Source: an uncultured Lachnospiraceae bacterium (lineage in GTDB: Bacteria > Bacillota > Clostridia > Lachnospirales > Lachnospiraceae). Taken from it: a stretch of 64,000 nt of DNA. The stretch covers positions 1 to 64,000 of the forward strand of contig CAJTKU010000010.1 in assembly GCA_910577015.1 (NCBI GenBank). Reading direction: 5' to 3'. Every line of letters begins with the position of its first letter. Positions within the stretch are counted from its first letter, which is position 1. The translations under genes were made by a program, and so were the position numbers. Below are positions 1 to 9,406 of the stretch, piece by piece. The notes beneath the pieces are model-generated. The model had not been told where the DNA came from. It saw only the letters and a program-made list of their open reading frames with translations, and searched no databases.

Positions 1-83
1 CAGATATTAAGGGATTATTTACAGTCGGTGTAACATATGTTTGACAAACCTACACATAAACAGTGTAACACACATTTTAGTCC

Positions 84-112
84 TTGACAAATTGGTTAAA
101 TAAACTTATAGT
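84..112 (+). promoter_or_regulatory. Promoter of the thiT transcript
   Basis: A -35 TTGACA (84-89) and a -10 TATAGT (107-112) are separated by 17 bases. The TPP riboswitch starts about 20 bases downstream, so this is very probably the start of the thiT leader. Bases 1-83 show nothing recognisable. Confidence 0.8.
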
Positions 113-132
113 GAGTACGAAACAGAATACAA

Positions 133-228
133 ATACTTACCTGCTAGGGGAGCACATTGCTGAGACTGAATCCTCGGATTCTAACCCTCATCACTTGAAC
201 CGGACAATACCGGCGTAAGGAAGCATGT
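133..228 (+). promoter_or_regulatory. TPP (THI-box) riboswitch
   Basis: The conserved THI elements are present in order: GGGG-AGC followed by GCTGAGAC (159-166), then ACCCTCATCACTTGAAC, then CCGG-CAATACCGGCGTAAGGAAG. This matches the thiamin pyrophosphate aptamer. It lies in the leader of a thiamin transporter, which is a standard target. A hairpin of AATCATA (229-235) with TATGATT (253-259) follows and has no U-run. It may be part of the expression platform, possibly acting on translation since the SD follows at 289-295. Confidence 0.95.
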
Positions 229-303
229 AATCATATATGCATTTTATGCAGCTATGATTATTCATTGTGTCCCTCTTTGCTGATTAACAAGGAGGATTTT
301 TTT

Positions 304-975
304 ATGTCAGATTTTATCTTATCGGAAGACGGCTACTATTCATTAGGCTCCATCGGTTACTATGTATTGATTGCGGTTTTGCTGCTGGCGCTCGTTCTTT
401 CCGCCATTGTGGCAAACCGCAGGCAGAAAAATACCCGCTTGAGCACAAAAAGACTGGCTTTCTGCGGGGTTGCCCTTGCTTTGGGCTTTGTTCTTTCCTA
501 TATAAAATTTGAAATGCCCTACGGGGGCTCCGTAACCGCATTTTCTATGTTTTGTATCTGCATCGTCGGCTATTTTTACGGCATCAAGGCAGGGCTTCTC
601 TCCGCTTTTGCATACAGCATCCTGCAGTTTTTCCAGTCTGGAAGCTCCTACATGCTAAGCCCCCTGCAGGTCTGCTGCGATTACTTTTTTGCCTTCACGG
701 CGCTTGGCATCACCGGCTTTTTCTACAAAAAAGGGAATAAATTCATTCCCGCCTACCTTCTTGCCATAACAATGCGCGGGCTCTTCCATACCATCGGCGG
801 CTATCTGTACTGGATGGATTACATGCCGGACAATTTTCCCAAAAGCCTGACCGTGCTGTATCCTTTTATCTACAACTACAGCTACATACTTTTGGAAGGC
901 CTTATTACCGTTGTACTGCTGAAGATTCCCGCCGTCGGAAAAATGTTTAAGAAATTGGAGGAAATGACGGCATAG
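304..975 (+). CDS. thiT: ThiT thiamin transporter, ECF S-component
   Basis: A 223-residue integral membrane protein of the ThiT family, the substrate-binding S component that works with the shared ECF energising module to import thiamin. About six hydrophobic segments are visible, and the region around GSVTAFSMFCICIVGYFYGIK is typical of the family. The ATG at 304 is chosen over an in-frame ATG at 265 because AAGGAGG lies at 289-295. The TPP riboswitch directly upstream supports the substrate. The gene converges on addA with only 10 bases between the stop codons and no obvious terminator. Confidence 0.93.
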   Translation: MSDFILSEDGYYSLGSIGYYVLIAVLLLALVLSAIVANRRQKNTRLSTKRLAFCGVALALGFVLSYIKFEMPYGGSVTAFSMFCICIVGYFYGIKAGLLSAFAYSILQFFQSGSSYMLSPLQVCCDYFFAFTALGITGFFYKKGNKFIPAYLLAITMRGLFHTIGGYLYWMDYMPDNFPKSLTVLYPFIYNYSYILLEGLITVVLLKIPAVGKMFKKLEEMTA

Positions 976-985
976 CTGCCCGTGC

Positions 986-3900
986 CTACCTTATTTCCGT
1001 TCCCAGATAGAAGGAGTATAAAATCTTCTCTTTCACCTTTTTCCCGGTAATGTTTGTCAGCGCTTCCTCGTAATAGTCAAGCTGCACTTTATAACGCCTG
1101 ATAAGTTCCCCCGGCTTTTCCACCACGTCCGTTTTGTAGTCCAAAAGCACAAGGCCGTCCTCTTCCTCAAAGAAAACATCCACGATACCTTGAATCAGTA
1201 CGGTTTCCCCGGAGGGAAACCGTTCCCCGCCTTGGGAAAGCCTGTCCGCCGGGATGCCGTAAACAAAGGGCTGTTCCTTAAAAAGCTTCCCTTCCCCGGC
1301 GGCTTTTTTCATCCTTTCCGCCAGGGGGGATTTCATAAAGCGCAGGATTTTGTCAGGGTTTACCGCATCCCAATACTCTTTTGTCAGGCGTCCTTCCTTG
1401 CAGAAGGCTTCCATTTCCCCGTTTATGTCGCTGATACTGCCGTACTCTTTGGTAAAATCCAGAAGCTCCATCACCCTGTGCACCGCGCTGCCCCGCGTTG
1501 TGCCCGATACCGCTTCCTTTTCCCGCATGAAAACCGGAATGTAAGGGACAATCTCCTCCTGAGGGAACATTTCCCGGGCGGGTTCCTCCGCCATACCCTC
1601 CATTGCCGCTTTTTTTAACTCGGATACCGTGGTTTTGGTATACAGGTTTTCCAGACTCTTGTGCGGATACACATAGGAAAAACGCTCCGCCAGCATTGCC
1701 TTTTTCTCCTCATCCACAGGCATTTTGGAGCCGGTAAGCGTCATGAGACGCCCCCCTTCCGCAATACCCGTATGTAAATCCGAAAGCGCCATATCCGCAA
1801 GCGTAATTTTTTCTGTGGGGGCAATGACAGGCAAAAGATAGTCCAGAAAACAGGAAGCCGACACAAGCCGGGTGTAGGTTATCTCCTCCTGCCCGCAAAG
1901 ACGCTCCAAATCCTCCACGGAAGCCGTCATGATTAATTTCTCCCTGGCCCGGGTCATCGCCACATATAAAACCCTGAGTTCCTCCGCCAGATTGTCCAGT
2001 TTTATTTTCGTGGCAAGCACATTTTTGCGCAGCGTCTTTCCCCTCATCCGCATATCTGGATTCACATAATCTATCCCGATTCCCATATCCACATCCACTA
2101 TCAACGCCTGCGATGTGTCCTGCATGTTAAATTTCTTGGAAAGGCCCGCCACAAAAGCCACCGGAAATTCCAGCCCCTTGCTCTTGTGGATGCTCATAAT
2201 CCTGACTACGTCGGCATTTTCATCCAGCGTCCCCGCCTCACCGTAATCCACATTATACTTTTGAAGCTGCTCAATATACCGCACAAAATGAAATAATCCG
2301 TAATAGCTGTTTTTTTCAAATCCCTCCGCCTTTGTCAGAAGCATTTCCACATTGGCAAGGCGCTGTCCGCCCGCCGGAAGGGCCGCCACATACGCCGGAT
2401 AATCGTACTCGTCAAAAAGCATACGCAGCAAATCCGAAATGGTCATGTAAGCGCAGCATGCCCTGTACTTTGCTATCTGCGACAGAAAATCCCTGCACTT
2501 TTCCCCTAAACCGTCCTCTTCCACATGCTCCGCATACCTTTGCAGACAATCGTAAAGGAAGAAATCCCCTTCGTCCCCTCCCCGCAGTTTTGCCGCCTCC
2601 TCGTCCGTAAAACCTCCAAAGGGAGACTTCATCACGCCAAACAAAGGAATGTCCTGCAGCGGATTGTCCAGCACGCGCAGAAACTGTAACACATCCTGTA
2701 TCTCTTTTGTGGCAAAATAGCCGGTTCTTCCCGCCACATGGGCAGGAATCCCTTCCCTTGCAAATATCTCCTTGAAATCTTCATCCCATCCGCTGTTGGT
2801 GCGCAAAAGCACCACCATATCCTTATACATAACGGGCCGCAGCCTGCCGGTTTCCTTATCCGTCACAAAAAACTCCTGTTTCAGCCTGCGGATGCGCTCC
2901 GCTATGCCAAGGGCCTCCACTTGTCTGGCGTTCCACTCCGATTCCTTCGGGGGCTTTTCAAACAGGAGCAACTCGCTTTCACAGCCTGCATTCTCAGGAT
3001 AAACCGCTCCCGGATAGAGGGACGCCGCCTCGTCATAGACGATGCCTCCCAGTTCTTTCGTCATGATGCGGGAAAAAACGGCGTTGACCGTGTCAATAAC
3101 CTCCGTCCTGCTCCTGAAATTTTTGTGCAAATCTATCCGGCGCGTTCCGCCCTCCGTCAAAGAATACGTATGGTACTTTTCCAGAAACAGCTCCGGCCTT
3201 GCCAGACGGAATTTGTAAATGCTCTGTTTCACGTCCCCCACCATAAAGCGGTTATAATTTCCCTCCGCTTCGCCGGAAACGGCGGCAAGAAGGTATTCCT
3301 GAACAAGGTTGCTGTCCTGATACTCGTCAATCAGCACTTCCGCAAAATAATCGCGGTATTCCAATGCAGTCCCGGAAGGCGCCACCGTCCCGTCCGGCTG
3401 CTTTTCCAGAAGAATCTTAAGGGCAAGATGCTCCATATCCGAAAAATCCAAAAGCTTTTTCTCCCTCTTTTTCCCGTTGAGCCGCTCCATAAAGTCCAGA
3501 CACAAATCCACCAGCGCATGAAGCGGCCCTTCACACTCACGGGACTGCCTGAGCGCCGCGTCAAAGGACAGGGAAAAATATTGGGCGCCCAGCTTCTTTA
3601 CGGCGTCTTTTACCCCCTCCCGCAGAGCCTTCGCCCTTTCCCTTTTTTCCGGCGCCACCGTATCGTCCTTTTTAGACGGCAGCCTGCCAAAAACCACCGC
3701 AGGCAGCATCTGTGCAAACGCCGAAAGGGAGGTAAGGCCCGCCAGCTTTTCCATGGCCTCTGTTTCCTGCTCCACAAGTTCCCCGTACATATACGGTCCG
3801 TCAGGCTCTTCACAGAGCGCTTTTACCGCTTCCAAATCCTTACGCAATGCGGCTGCCGTGCGTTTCAGGTGGGCAAGAAGATAGGCGCCCCAGGGCGACT

Positions 3901-4525
3901 CCTCCATTTCCGGTACGGAGTCCATCCGGTAATCGTCCTTCCTCTGCTTCAGCCAGTCCTCAGGAAACGGATAACTCAGCGCATAGCGGTACAGGGTCAA
4001 AATATGGTTTTCCAGCACGCTCTCCCTGCCACCCGGACAAAAATACTCCACACAGCGGTAAAAATCCTCCGAGCCTTCCGCAAACCGTTCCTCCAAAAGT
4101 TCCCCAAGCACATCCTGCTTTAACAGCTCCAGTTCCCCTTCATCCGCCACCCTGAAACCGGGCTCCAGCCCGATATCCTGAAAATTATTGCGCAGTACAA
4201 AAAGGCAGAAGCTGTCAATCGTCGTAATCTGGGCATTGTGCAAAAGCGCCGCCTGCCTTTGCAAATGCTCGTTTTCCCCGTCTTCATTCAGCTTTTCCAA
4301 AATGGCCTGACTAATTCTTTCCCGCATTTCCGCCGCCGCGGCATTGGTAAAAGTGACAATCAGAAGCCTGTCGATATCCACCGGATTTTCCTTGCGGCAT
4401 ACCATCTGCACAATGCGCTCAGACAGAACCGCCGTTTTGCCTGAACCCGCCGCCGCGGAAACCAGAATATTACAGTTATGCAGTTCAATGACCTGTTTCT
4501 GTTCAGGTGTGAATGATAGCGCCAT
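986..4525 (-). CDS. addA: ATP-dependent helicase/nuclease subunit A (AddA)
   Basis: AddA, 1179 residues, is the UvrD-like helicase and nuclease subunit of the AddAB complex, which resects double-strand breaks for RecA. Visible features are Walker A AAAGSGKT (residues 24-31), superfamily 1 motifs such as DFSDMEH, LIDEYQDSN, GDVKQSIYKFR and VRIMSIHKSKGLEFP, and the C-terminal nuclease motif GIVDVFF...LLDYKTD ending near residue 1133. The length is normal for the family. The start at 4525 follows AAGGAAG and overlaps the end of addB by 23 bases, which suggests translational coupling. It is the last gene of the glycosylase-addB-addA operon. Confidence 0.97.
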   Translation of the reverse strand: MALSFTPEQKQVIELHNCNILVSAAAGSGKTAVLSERIVQMVCRKENPVDIDRLLIVTFTNAAAAEMRERISQAILEKLNEDGENEHLQRQAALLHNAQITTIDSFCLFVLRNNFQDIGLEPGFRVADEGELELLKQDVLGELLEERFAEGSEDFYRCVEYFCPGGRESVLENHILTLYRYALSYPFPEDWLKQRKDDYRMDSVPEMEESPWGAYLLAHLKRTAAALRKDLEAVKALCEEPDGPYMYGELVEQETEAMEKLAGLTSLSAFAQMLPAVVFGRLPSKKDDTVAPEKRERAKALREGVKDAVKKLGAQYFSLSFDAALRQSRECEGPLHALVDLCLDFMERLNGKKREKKLLDFSDMEHLALKILLEKQPDGTVAPSGTALEYRDYFAEVLIDEYQDSNLVQEYLLAAVSGEAEGNYNRFMVGDVKQSIYKFRLARPELFLEKYHTYSLTEGGTRRIDLHKNFRSRTEVIDTVNAVFSRIMTKELGGIVYDEAASLYPGAVYPENAGCESELLLFEKPPKESEWNARQVEALGIAERIRRLKQEFFVTDKETGRLRPVMYKDMVVLLRTNSGWDEDFKEIFAREGIPAHVAGRTGYFATKEIQDVLQFLRVLDNPLQDIPLFGVMKSPFGGFTDEEAAKLRGGDEGDFFLYDCLQRYAEHVEEDGLGEKCRDFLSQIAKYRACCAYMTISDLLRMLFDEYDYPAYVAALPAGGQRLANVEMLLTKAEGFEKNSYYGLFHFVRYIEQLQKYNVDYGEAGTLDENADVVRIMSIHKSKGLEFPVAFVAGLSKKFNMQDTSQALIVDVDMGIGIDYVNPDMRMRGKTLRKNVLATKIKLDNLAEELRVLYVAMTRAREKLIMTASVEDLERLCGQEEITYTRLVSASCFLDYLLPVIAPTEKITLADMALSDLHTGIAEGGRLMTLTGSKMPVDEEKKAMLAERFSYVYPHKSLENLYTKTTVSELKKAAMEGMAEEPAREMFPQEEIVPYIPVFMREKEAVSGTTRGSAVHRVMELLDFTKEYGSISDINGEMEAFCKEGRLTKEYWDAVNPDKILRFMKSPLAERMKKAAGEGKLFKEQPFVYGIPADRLSQGGERFPSGETVLIQGIVDVFFEEEDGLVLLDYKTDVVEKPGELIRRYKVQLDYYEEALTNITGKKVKEKILYSFYLGTEIR

Positions 4526-7500
4526 CTTCCTTGTTCTCCTGTCGTATCGCCTCCATGGCCTCGTTTTTATCCATGGCTTTTAACCTCTGAAAAGTAAATC
4601 CCGGCATGCCCCCGTCAAATCCGCAGACTCCCTTAAAGGAGCAATAGGTACAGGCCGTTTCCGCGCCGTTTTCATAAGGCTTTACCTCAATCCTGCCGTC
4701 AAGGATTTCCCTTCCGAGACGGTATACCTTTTTGTTGACGTAGGAGGATATTTCCTGCAGTTCCTCCGTTGTCAGCACGGAGGAACGGGAAGTAAACTGC
4801 CCGTCTTTTTTGTATTCCACGGGAATCACATCCGATTTGCCCTGCGTTTTCCCGTCAAGCCTTGCCGCAATGGCATCGTCGCTGTTTACGATTCCGTTGG
4901 TGCAAAGCTGTAAAAGAAGCTGTTCGTTGATTTCCTCCGGCGTCATTTCCGTCTCCATTTCCACGGCCGGGTCCGCCACATGATAGTAGAGCATGGCCGC
5001 CGGGACGACCTCCTTTTCGGGATGGCGCTTTTTTTCACGCTCCAGCGCCGCATTCATATAGACGACAAGCTGTAACTGCAATCCATAATAGAGGGCTGCC
5101 AAATCAAACTTCCTGCTGCCGGATTTATAATCCACCACCTTCACATAGAACCGGTTTCCCTCCTCACAGGCGTCCAGACGGTCAATCCTGCCGGACAACA
5201 GCATTTTTTCATCCTCCGACAGCGCTATGTTCACGCTCTCCAAATCGGACACGGAAGAAAAAGAGATTTCATAACTCTTAGGCACAAAGCTGCCCTGCTT
5301 TAGCTGGTATTGCAGGGTAAGCACCGTCCTGTTCAGGATACGCTTCATCCTCTTTATGGCGTATTCGTTCCTTGCGCTGCTGTAAAGCACCGTGTCCCCG
5401 TACTCCGCCGCAGCAAGAAGAAGCGCCTCCTCCACCGTATGCTCCGCAAACTCCGCAGGGAAATCAAACCATGTGTATCCGCTTTCCTCCAGCTTATTGG
5501 AAAAGCCCTCCAGTACGCTGTGAAAAACATTTCCCATATCCACGTTTTCAAATACAAAACCGTCCCGCTCCTTCAGTGCCAGCCCGTACTGCAAAAACTG
5601 CCTGTATGCACATGCCGCATAGGTTTCCAGCCTGCTGATGCTGATTTTCAGGGTCTGCCCGTAGAGCGCCCTCGCCACATTCTTTGCCAGACCGTGGTGT
5701 TCATAGCGGTAAAAGGCGGCGTCCGTAAGCTTATGCAAAAGCGCCCTGTACCCGGGCTGTGTGGCGTACGCCCCGTAAAGCACCGGCAAATCCGAATCCG
5801 TCTGCGCCCCCAGGGCATATTCCCTGAGCGCGCCCGCCAGATACGGCAGGCCCGCCTGCGGCGTCATAATCTGGGAAAGATAGGGCTCGCTTTCCGGATA
5901 TTCCACGCAAAGCCCGGGGAAAAGCTGCTGCATGACACCTATCAGGTAAGACGGCCTGATGGCCCTGCCCTCGCCGTTCATCTTGGAAAAGGACAGATAA
6001 AGCCTGTCCGAAGGCTTTGTCATATTCAGGTACAGGTACAGCCGCTGGATGTACATCTGCTGTCTCGGGGACGGCGCAAGCTCCAATTCGGACTGACGCA
6101 GAAATTCCCTGTCTATATCGGAAATAATGCCTCCCTTTCCTGCGCTCTTGGGGATATTGCCGTCGTTTACCCCCACAAAGAAAAGCACCTTCACTTCTTT
6201 TAAGCGGGTACGCTCCATATCTCCCACCAGTACCCTGTCCACATTCTGCGGGATGGCTCCCACTTCTATCTCCGCAAAACCTGCTTCCAGTATCTCCTGA
6301 AACTCATGCAGCCCCATGGCCTCCCCGGCGAGCAGGCCCGTTACCTGCTCCAGAAGCTCCATCACAAGGCGGTATACCTGCGCGTACTCCCTTGCCCTGA
6401 CATAATCCTCCTGCTGCAAAAATTTCTGCTCGTAAGCGGCCAGTTTTTCCGCCGCACGGTTTTTGGTGAGGAAAAAATACAGCGCCTCCACATAGGAATC
6501 GGCGGTTTTCTCTTTTATGCCCAAAAGCGGCTCCAATTCTTCCAAAAACCTCTCCCGCATATCGTTTATAAGACAAAGCGGCTCCGTTTCCTCCCCCATC
6601 TGCGGCGTCCTTCGGGTAAACTGCCTGGACCACTTTGTTTTACCCCTGATTCCCGTCTGCACGCAATAATTCTCCAGCACATCGACTTCCTCCGGGGAAA
6701 ACCCGGCTAGTCCGCTGCGCAGGTACATAAACACGCTTTCATAGGAAAAATCCCTTATCAGCACTTCCAGGGCGCTTTTGATGTATTCCGTGAGGGGATT
6801 CTGCACAATCCCTTTTGTCCTGTCCACAAAGCACGGGATTTGCAGTCTCGCAAACTCCGTCTGAATCTGTCCGGCATAGCTTTCCAAATCACCCGCCACC
6901 ACTGCCATGTCACGGTAAAGATATCCCTCTTCCCGCACCAGCTTCTGCATCAGGATACCGGTCTGGCGCACCTCCTCCCTGACGGAGGACGCCGCCAAAA
7001 GATGGATGGACTCTTTTATCTCATCGGCATATTCCTTTGCCGGATAACGGAACAATGTCTGTTCCAGATGGGCAAGCGGCGCATTATCGATAAAACGGTG
7101 GCTGCCTTCATACCCTGCATAGATATCCTCCCCCCGCTCCACGCCGGCCTCCGCCGCCAGCCTGCACAGCACATCCACCGTCTTCTTGCTTAGATAAAAC
7201 AGCTTCTGTTCCCCACAGGGCTCAAAAGGGTTTTCCGAAATATCCAGCGTGATACCCAGAACCACTTCCTTTGCCTGCACCATCAGTTCCGAAATGACCC
7301 TGTTCTGAATGGGCGTAAATCCCGTAAAGCCGTCAAACACCACCACGCTGTCTTTCACAATGCGGGACTTTTTAAGCGCCTCTGCAAGCAAATCCAGCGT
7401 TTCCTCCGTGGTGATGAATTTCTCCCGGATATAGGTAAGAAAACCGTCGTAAATCACCTGTAAATCCAAAAGCTTCGCACAAAGCGCCCCCCGTTTTCCG

Positions 7501-7943
7501 GCATAGTCCGCCAATTTGCCCACATCGTCCACCCCGATGCCGTATTGCATAAACTCGGAAACGGCGCTCTTGATTTCGTGGATAAAACCCTGCTTGTCCA
7601 GGTTGGAGCCCAGAAAAGAAAGCTTTTCCTTTAACCCGCCTGCCACCTTGCGAAGCACCAGGCTCTTTCCCGTATCGTCCAGCACCGGAATCTCCCTTTT
7701 TCCCACTTCCTCGAATATACGGTGGGAAAGGCGTCCGAAGCTTAGGACGTCAATATTCATGATGCCCCTGCTTTTGTTGGCAGGATGCGTCACCAGTTCC
7801 TTCTGCGTCTGCATGGTAAACTGGTCCGGCACGATAATCAGAAAATTACGCCCCGGCTCCTCTTTTGCCCTCTTTAATATTTCCCCGTACAGCAGGGTGC
7901 TTTTTCCCGCCCCCGCTCCCCCAAACACAAAACGCAGGCTCAT
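4503..7943 (-). CDS. addB: ATP-dependent helicase/deoxyribonuclease subunit B (AddB)
   Basis: AddB, 1146 residues, is the partner of AddA and carries the second nuclease domain and an iron-sulfur cluster. Walker A GGAGAGKST is at residues 8-16. The cluster cysteines are visible as ACAYRQF and, near the C-terminus, ACTYC...VCG. The nuclease motif VVDYKSG is present. ATG 7943 is preferred over an in-frame GTG at 7961. It forms an ATGA overlap with the stop codon of the upstream gene (7940-7942), and a GGAGGT lies 10 bases upstream. Confidence 0.97.
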   Translation of the reverse strand: MSLRFVFGGAGAGKSTLLYGEILKRAKEEPGRNFLIIVPDQFTMQTQKELVTHPANKSRGIMNIDVLSFGRLSHRIFEEVGKREIPVLDDTGKSLVLRKVAGGLKEKLSFLGSNLDKQGFIHEIKSAVSEFMQYGIGVDDVGKLADYAGKRGALCAKLLDLQVIYDGFLTYIREKFITTEETLDLLAEALKKSRIVKDSVVVFDGFTGFTPIQNRVISELMVQAKEVVLGITLDISENPFEPCGEQKLFYLSKKTVDVLCRLAAEAGVERGEDIYAGYEGSHRFIDNAPLAHLEQTLFRYPAKEYADEIKESIHLLAASSVREEVRQTGILMQKLVREEGYLYRDMAVVAGDLESYAGQIQTEFARLQIPCFVDRTKGIVQNPLTEYIKSALEVLIRDFSYESVFMYLRSGLAGFSPEEVDVLENYCVQTGIRGKTKWSRQFTRRTPQMGEETEPLCLINDMRERFLEELEPLLGIKEKTADSYVEALYFFLTKNRAAEKLAAYEQKFLQQEDYVRAREYAQVYRLVMELLEQVTGLLAGEAMGLHEFQEILEAGFAEIEVGAIPQNVDRVLVGDMERTRLKEVKVLFFVGVNDGNIPKSAGKGGIISDIDREFLRQSELELAPSPRQQMYIQRLYLYLNMTKPSDRLYLSFSKMNGEGRAIRPSYLIGVMQQLFPGLCVEYPESEPYLSQIMTPQAGLPYLAGALREYALGAQTDSDLPVLYGAYATQPGYRALLHKLTDAAFYRYEHHGLAKNVARALYGQTLKISISRLETYAACAYRQFLQYGLALKERDGFVFENVDMGNVFHSVLEGFSNKLEESGYTWFDFPAEFAEHTVEEALLLAAAEYGDTVLYSSARNEYAIKRMKRILNRTVLTLQYQLKQGSFVPKSYEISFSSVSDLESVNIALSEDEKMLLSGRIDRLDACEEGNRFYVKVVDYKSGSRKFDLAALYYGLQLQLVVYMNAALEREKKRHPEKEVVPAAMLYYHVADPAVEMETEMTPEEINEQLLLQLCTNGIVNSDDAIAARLDGKTQGKSDVIPVEYKKDGQFTSRSSVLTTEELQEISSYVNKKVYRLGREILDGRIEVKPYENGAETACTYCSFKGVCGFDGGMPGFTFQRLKAMDKNEAMEAIRQENKEDGAIIHT

Positions 7944-9004
7944 GTCAATGTAAACCTCCACAAATAATCCGCCGCTTCCTCCGCATAGTCGATGCCGATT
8001 CGTTTTCCCGCCGATATCCGTTCCTCTTTTACTTCGATTCCTTCCGTCAGGTAAAAATGCCTGTCCACTGCCAAATCGATGTCATTGTCTTCTTTGGTGA
8101 TGTTCATGGCGATGCACAGCTTACCCGGCCCGTCCGCCAGATGCTTTTTCAGGGAAATCGGCAGTCCGCCTCCCTTTTTATCCGTTTCTTTTGCATCACC
8201 TGCTTGTTTCCTTTTCTCCCTTTTTCTTTCCGTCTCCGCAAGCCTGAACTGCTCCATGATGCCGCGGGAAGCCTCGTCAAAAGGCTCTGCCATGCGGATG
8301 AGGGCCGCCATGGGTACGTCCTTAGCTCCCGCCGTCACATTGACGCAGTTGTACATGCCGTAGATAAAGTATACATAGGAAGTGCCCCCTATGTGGAACA
8401 TGGGTTCCGTCCGCTCTGTCCGCCTGCCTCCATAAGTGTGCGAGCCCTTGTCGTCAACCCCCATATAGGCTTCCGTTTCCGTGATAATGCCCCTGACCGT
8501 GCCAAGCGGCGTATCGTGCACCAGTACCTTGCCGATTAAATTTCTGGCAAGCGCAAGGGCATCCGTCGTAAAGAATGACCTCTGCAGCCTTTCTTCTTCC
8601 TCATATAAAATCAGCGTATGGTCATACACGCATTTCTTGTCCAGTATTTGTTTCACTATAATATCAAACAGCGTTTCCCCCACATGGTTTTTCGCGTCTG
8701 CCACCTTTAACGCCACTCTTTCCCGGTTAGAAGGATGGCATTTTTTCAGGATATTTTCCCAATACAGCGCCGTCGCCCCATACCCGAAATCACACCTGCT
8801 CTTTTTGGCATGGAGCCAGTAAAAATCCATCCCCTCCCCATACTCATGCACACCGAAGCCGCCCCGCAGCAAATCATGGAAAGCGTCCATATTGTGGCCC
8901 GTTTTCCAGGTAAGGTTTTTCGTTAAAAGTCTGTCTATCTCATCGTAAAATTCTTCCAATGTAGAAAAATGCGTTCCGTCAATCGTAATCCTTTTGCGCT
9001 CCAT
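7940..9004 (-). CDS. Barstar-like domain fused to 3-methyladenine DNA glycosylase (AAG/MPG)
   Basis: A single 354-residue frame holds two unrelated domains. Residues 1-135 resemble barstar-type ribonuclease inhibitors (ITIDGTHFSTLEEFYDEI, then NMDAFHDLLRGGFGVHEYGE). Residues 140-354 are an AAG/MPG alkyladenine glycosylase: ETEAY at 176-180, where E178 matches the catalytic glutamate of human AAG, SHTYGG with H189, and TSYVYFIYGMYNCVNV. A lysine-rich stretch at 258-280 sits before DGPGKLC. The glycosylase removes alkylated purines, so co-transcription with addAB makes a repair operon. No methionine or ribosome binding site separates the two domains. No barnase-type RNase is nearby, and the role of the first domain is unknown. 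Confidence 0.88.
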   Translation of the reverse strand: MERKRITIDGTHFSTLEEFYDEIDRLLTKNLTWKTGHNMDAFHDLLRGGFGVHEYGEGMDFYWLHAKKSRCDFGYGATALYWENILKKCHPSNRERVALKVADAKNHVGETLFDIIVKQILDKKCVYDHTLILYEEEERLQRSFFTTDALALARNLIGKVLVHDTPLGTVRGIITETEAYMGVDDKGSHTYGGRRTERTEPMFHIGGTSYVYFIYGMYNCVNVTAGAKDVPMAALIRMAEPFDEASRGIMEQFRLAETERKREKRKQAGDAKETDKKGGGLPISLKKHLADGPGKLCIAMNITKEDNDIDLAVDRHFYLTEGIEVKEERISAGKRIGIDYAEEAADYLWRFTLT

Positions 9005-9033
9005 ATGCCCTCTCCCGAAAAAGCTTTTCCTTC

Positions 9034-9062
9034 ATTATACTTTATCCTATCAGGCGTTTCAA
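9034..9062 (-). promoter_or_regulatory. Promoter of the glycosylase-addBA operon
   Basis: Read on the minus strand, TTGAAA (9057-9062) and TATAAT (9034-9039) are separated by 17 bases. They lie about 30 bases upstream of the start at 9004, with no other gene between. Confidence 0.8.
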
Positions 9063-9078
9063 GCGGTTCGGCACTTTT

Positions 9079-9278
9079 GCGTAGCTGCATTTAGTACGGG
9101 CGGTGGGGGCGCATTTGTTCCAACAGGACACGCTCTCGCTCGTGTAAAAACACAGCGGTACATAAGATGTCAAAGGACGACATCTCATGCCTTGATACAA
9201 GGCATTGTCCGGTTGTTTTTACACGGTCCTTTATGGAATCAAATGCGCCCCCGCCGCCCGTACTAAATGCAGCTACGC
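9079..9278 (+). repeat. Repeat family A, copy A1 (long hairpin element)
   Basis: A 200-base element that folds back on itself. The outer 38-base arms (9079-9116 and 9241-9278) are complementary except for one G-T position. Inside lies the family core: GCATTTGTTCCAACAGGAC on the left, CGTGTAAAAACACAGCGG next, and GTTTTTACACGGTCC plus GGAATCAAATGC on the right. Two small hairpins fill the centre (GATGTC/GACATC and ATGCCTTG/CAAGGCAT). It fills most of the gap between two divergent promoters. Other copies are at 21691, 26045 and 41795. Confidence 0.9.
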
Positions 9279-9306
9279 AGAATCCGACACTTTCCAGTAT
9301 TTTTCA

Positions 9307-9335
9307 TTGCGTTTCGACAGGAATTTTCTTATAAT
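9307..9335 (+). promoter_or_regulatory. Promoter of the glucosaminidase gene
   Basis: TTGCGT (9307-9312) and TATAAT (9330-9335) are separated by 17 bases, about 70 bases before the start at 9407. The -10 box is perfect and the -35 box is weaker. Confidence 0.65.
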
Positions 9336-9406
9336 AAAGCAAAAGAAACTATTAACTAAAATTTACGAAATATTTTACTGCCAGTATATACAACGGAAAG
9401 GACGAC

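Noticed and set aside
2738..4123. A 461-codon open frame on the plus strand
   Set aside because: It lies fully antisense to addA, has low-complexity arginine/histidine-rich translation and no ribosome binding site. It is a shadow of the codon bias of addA.
5310..6203. A 297-codon open frame on the plus strand
   Set aside because: It is antisense to addB with no family resemblance and no SD; judged a shadow.
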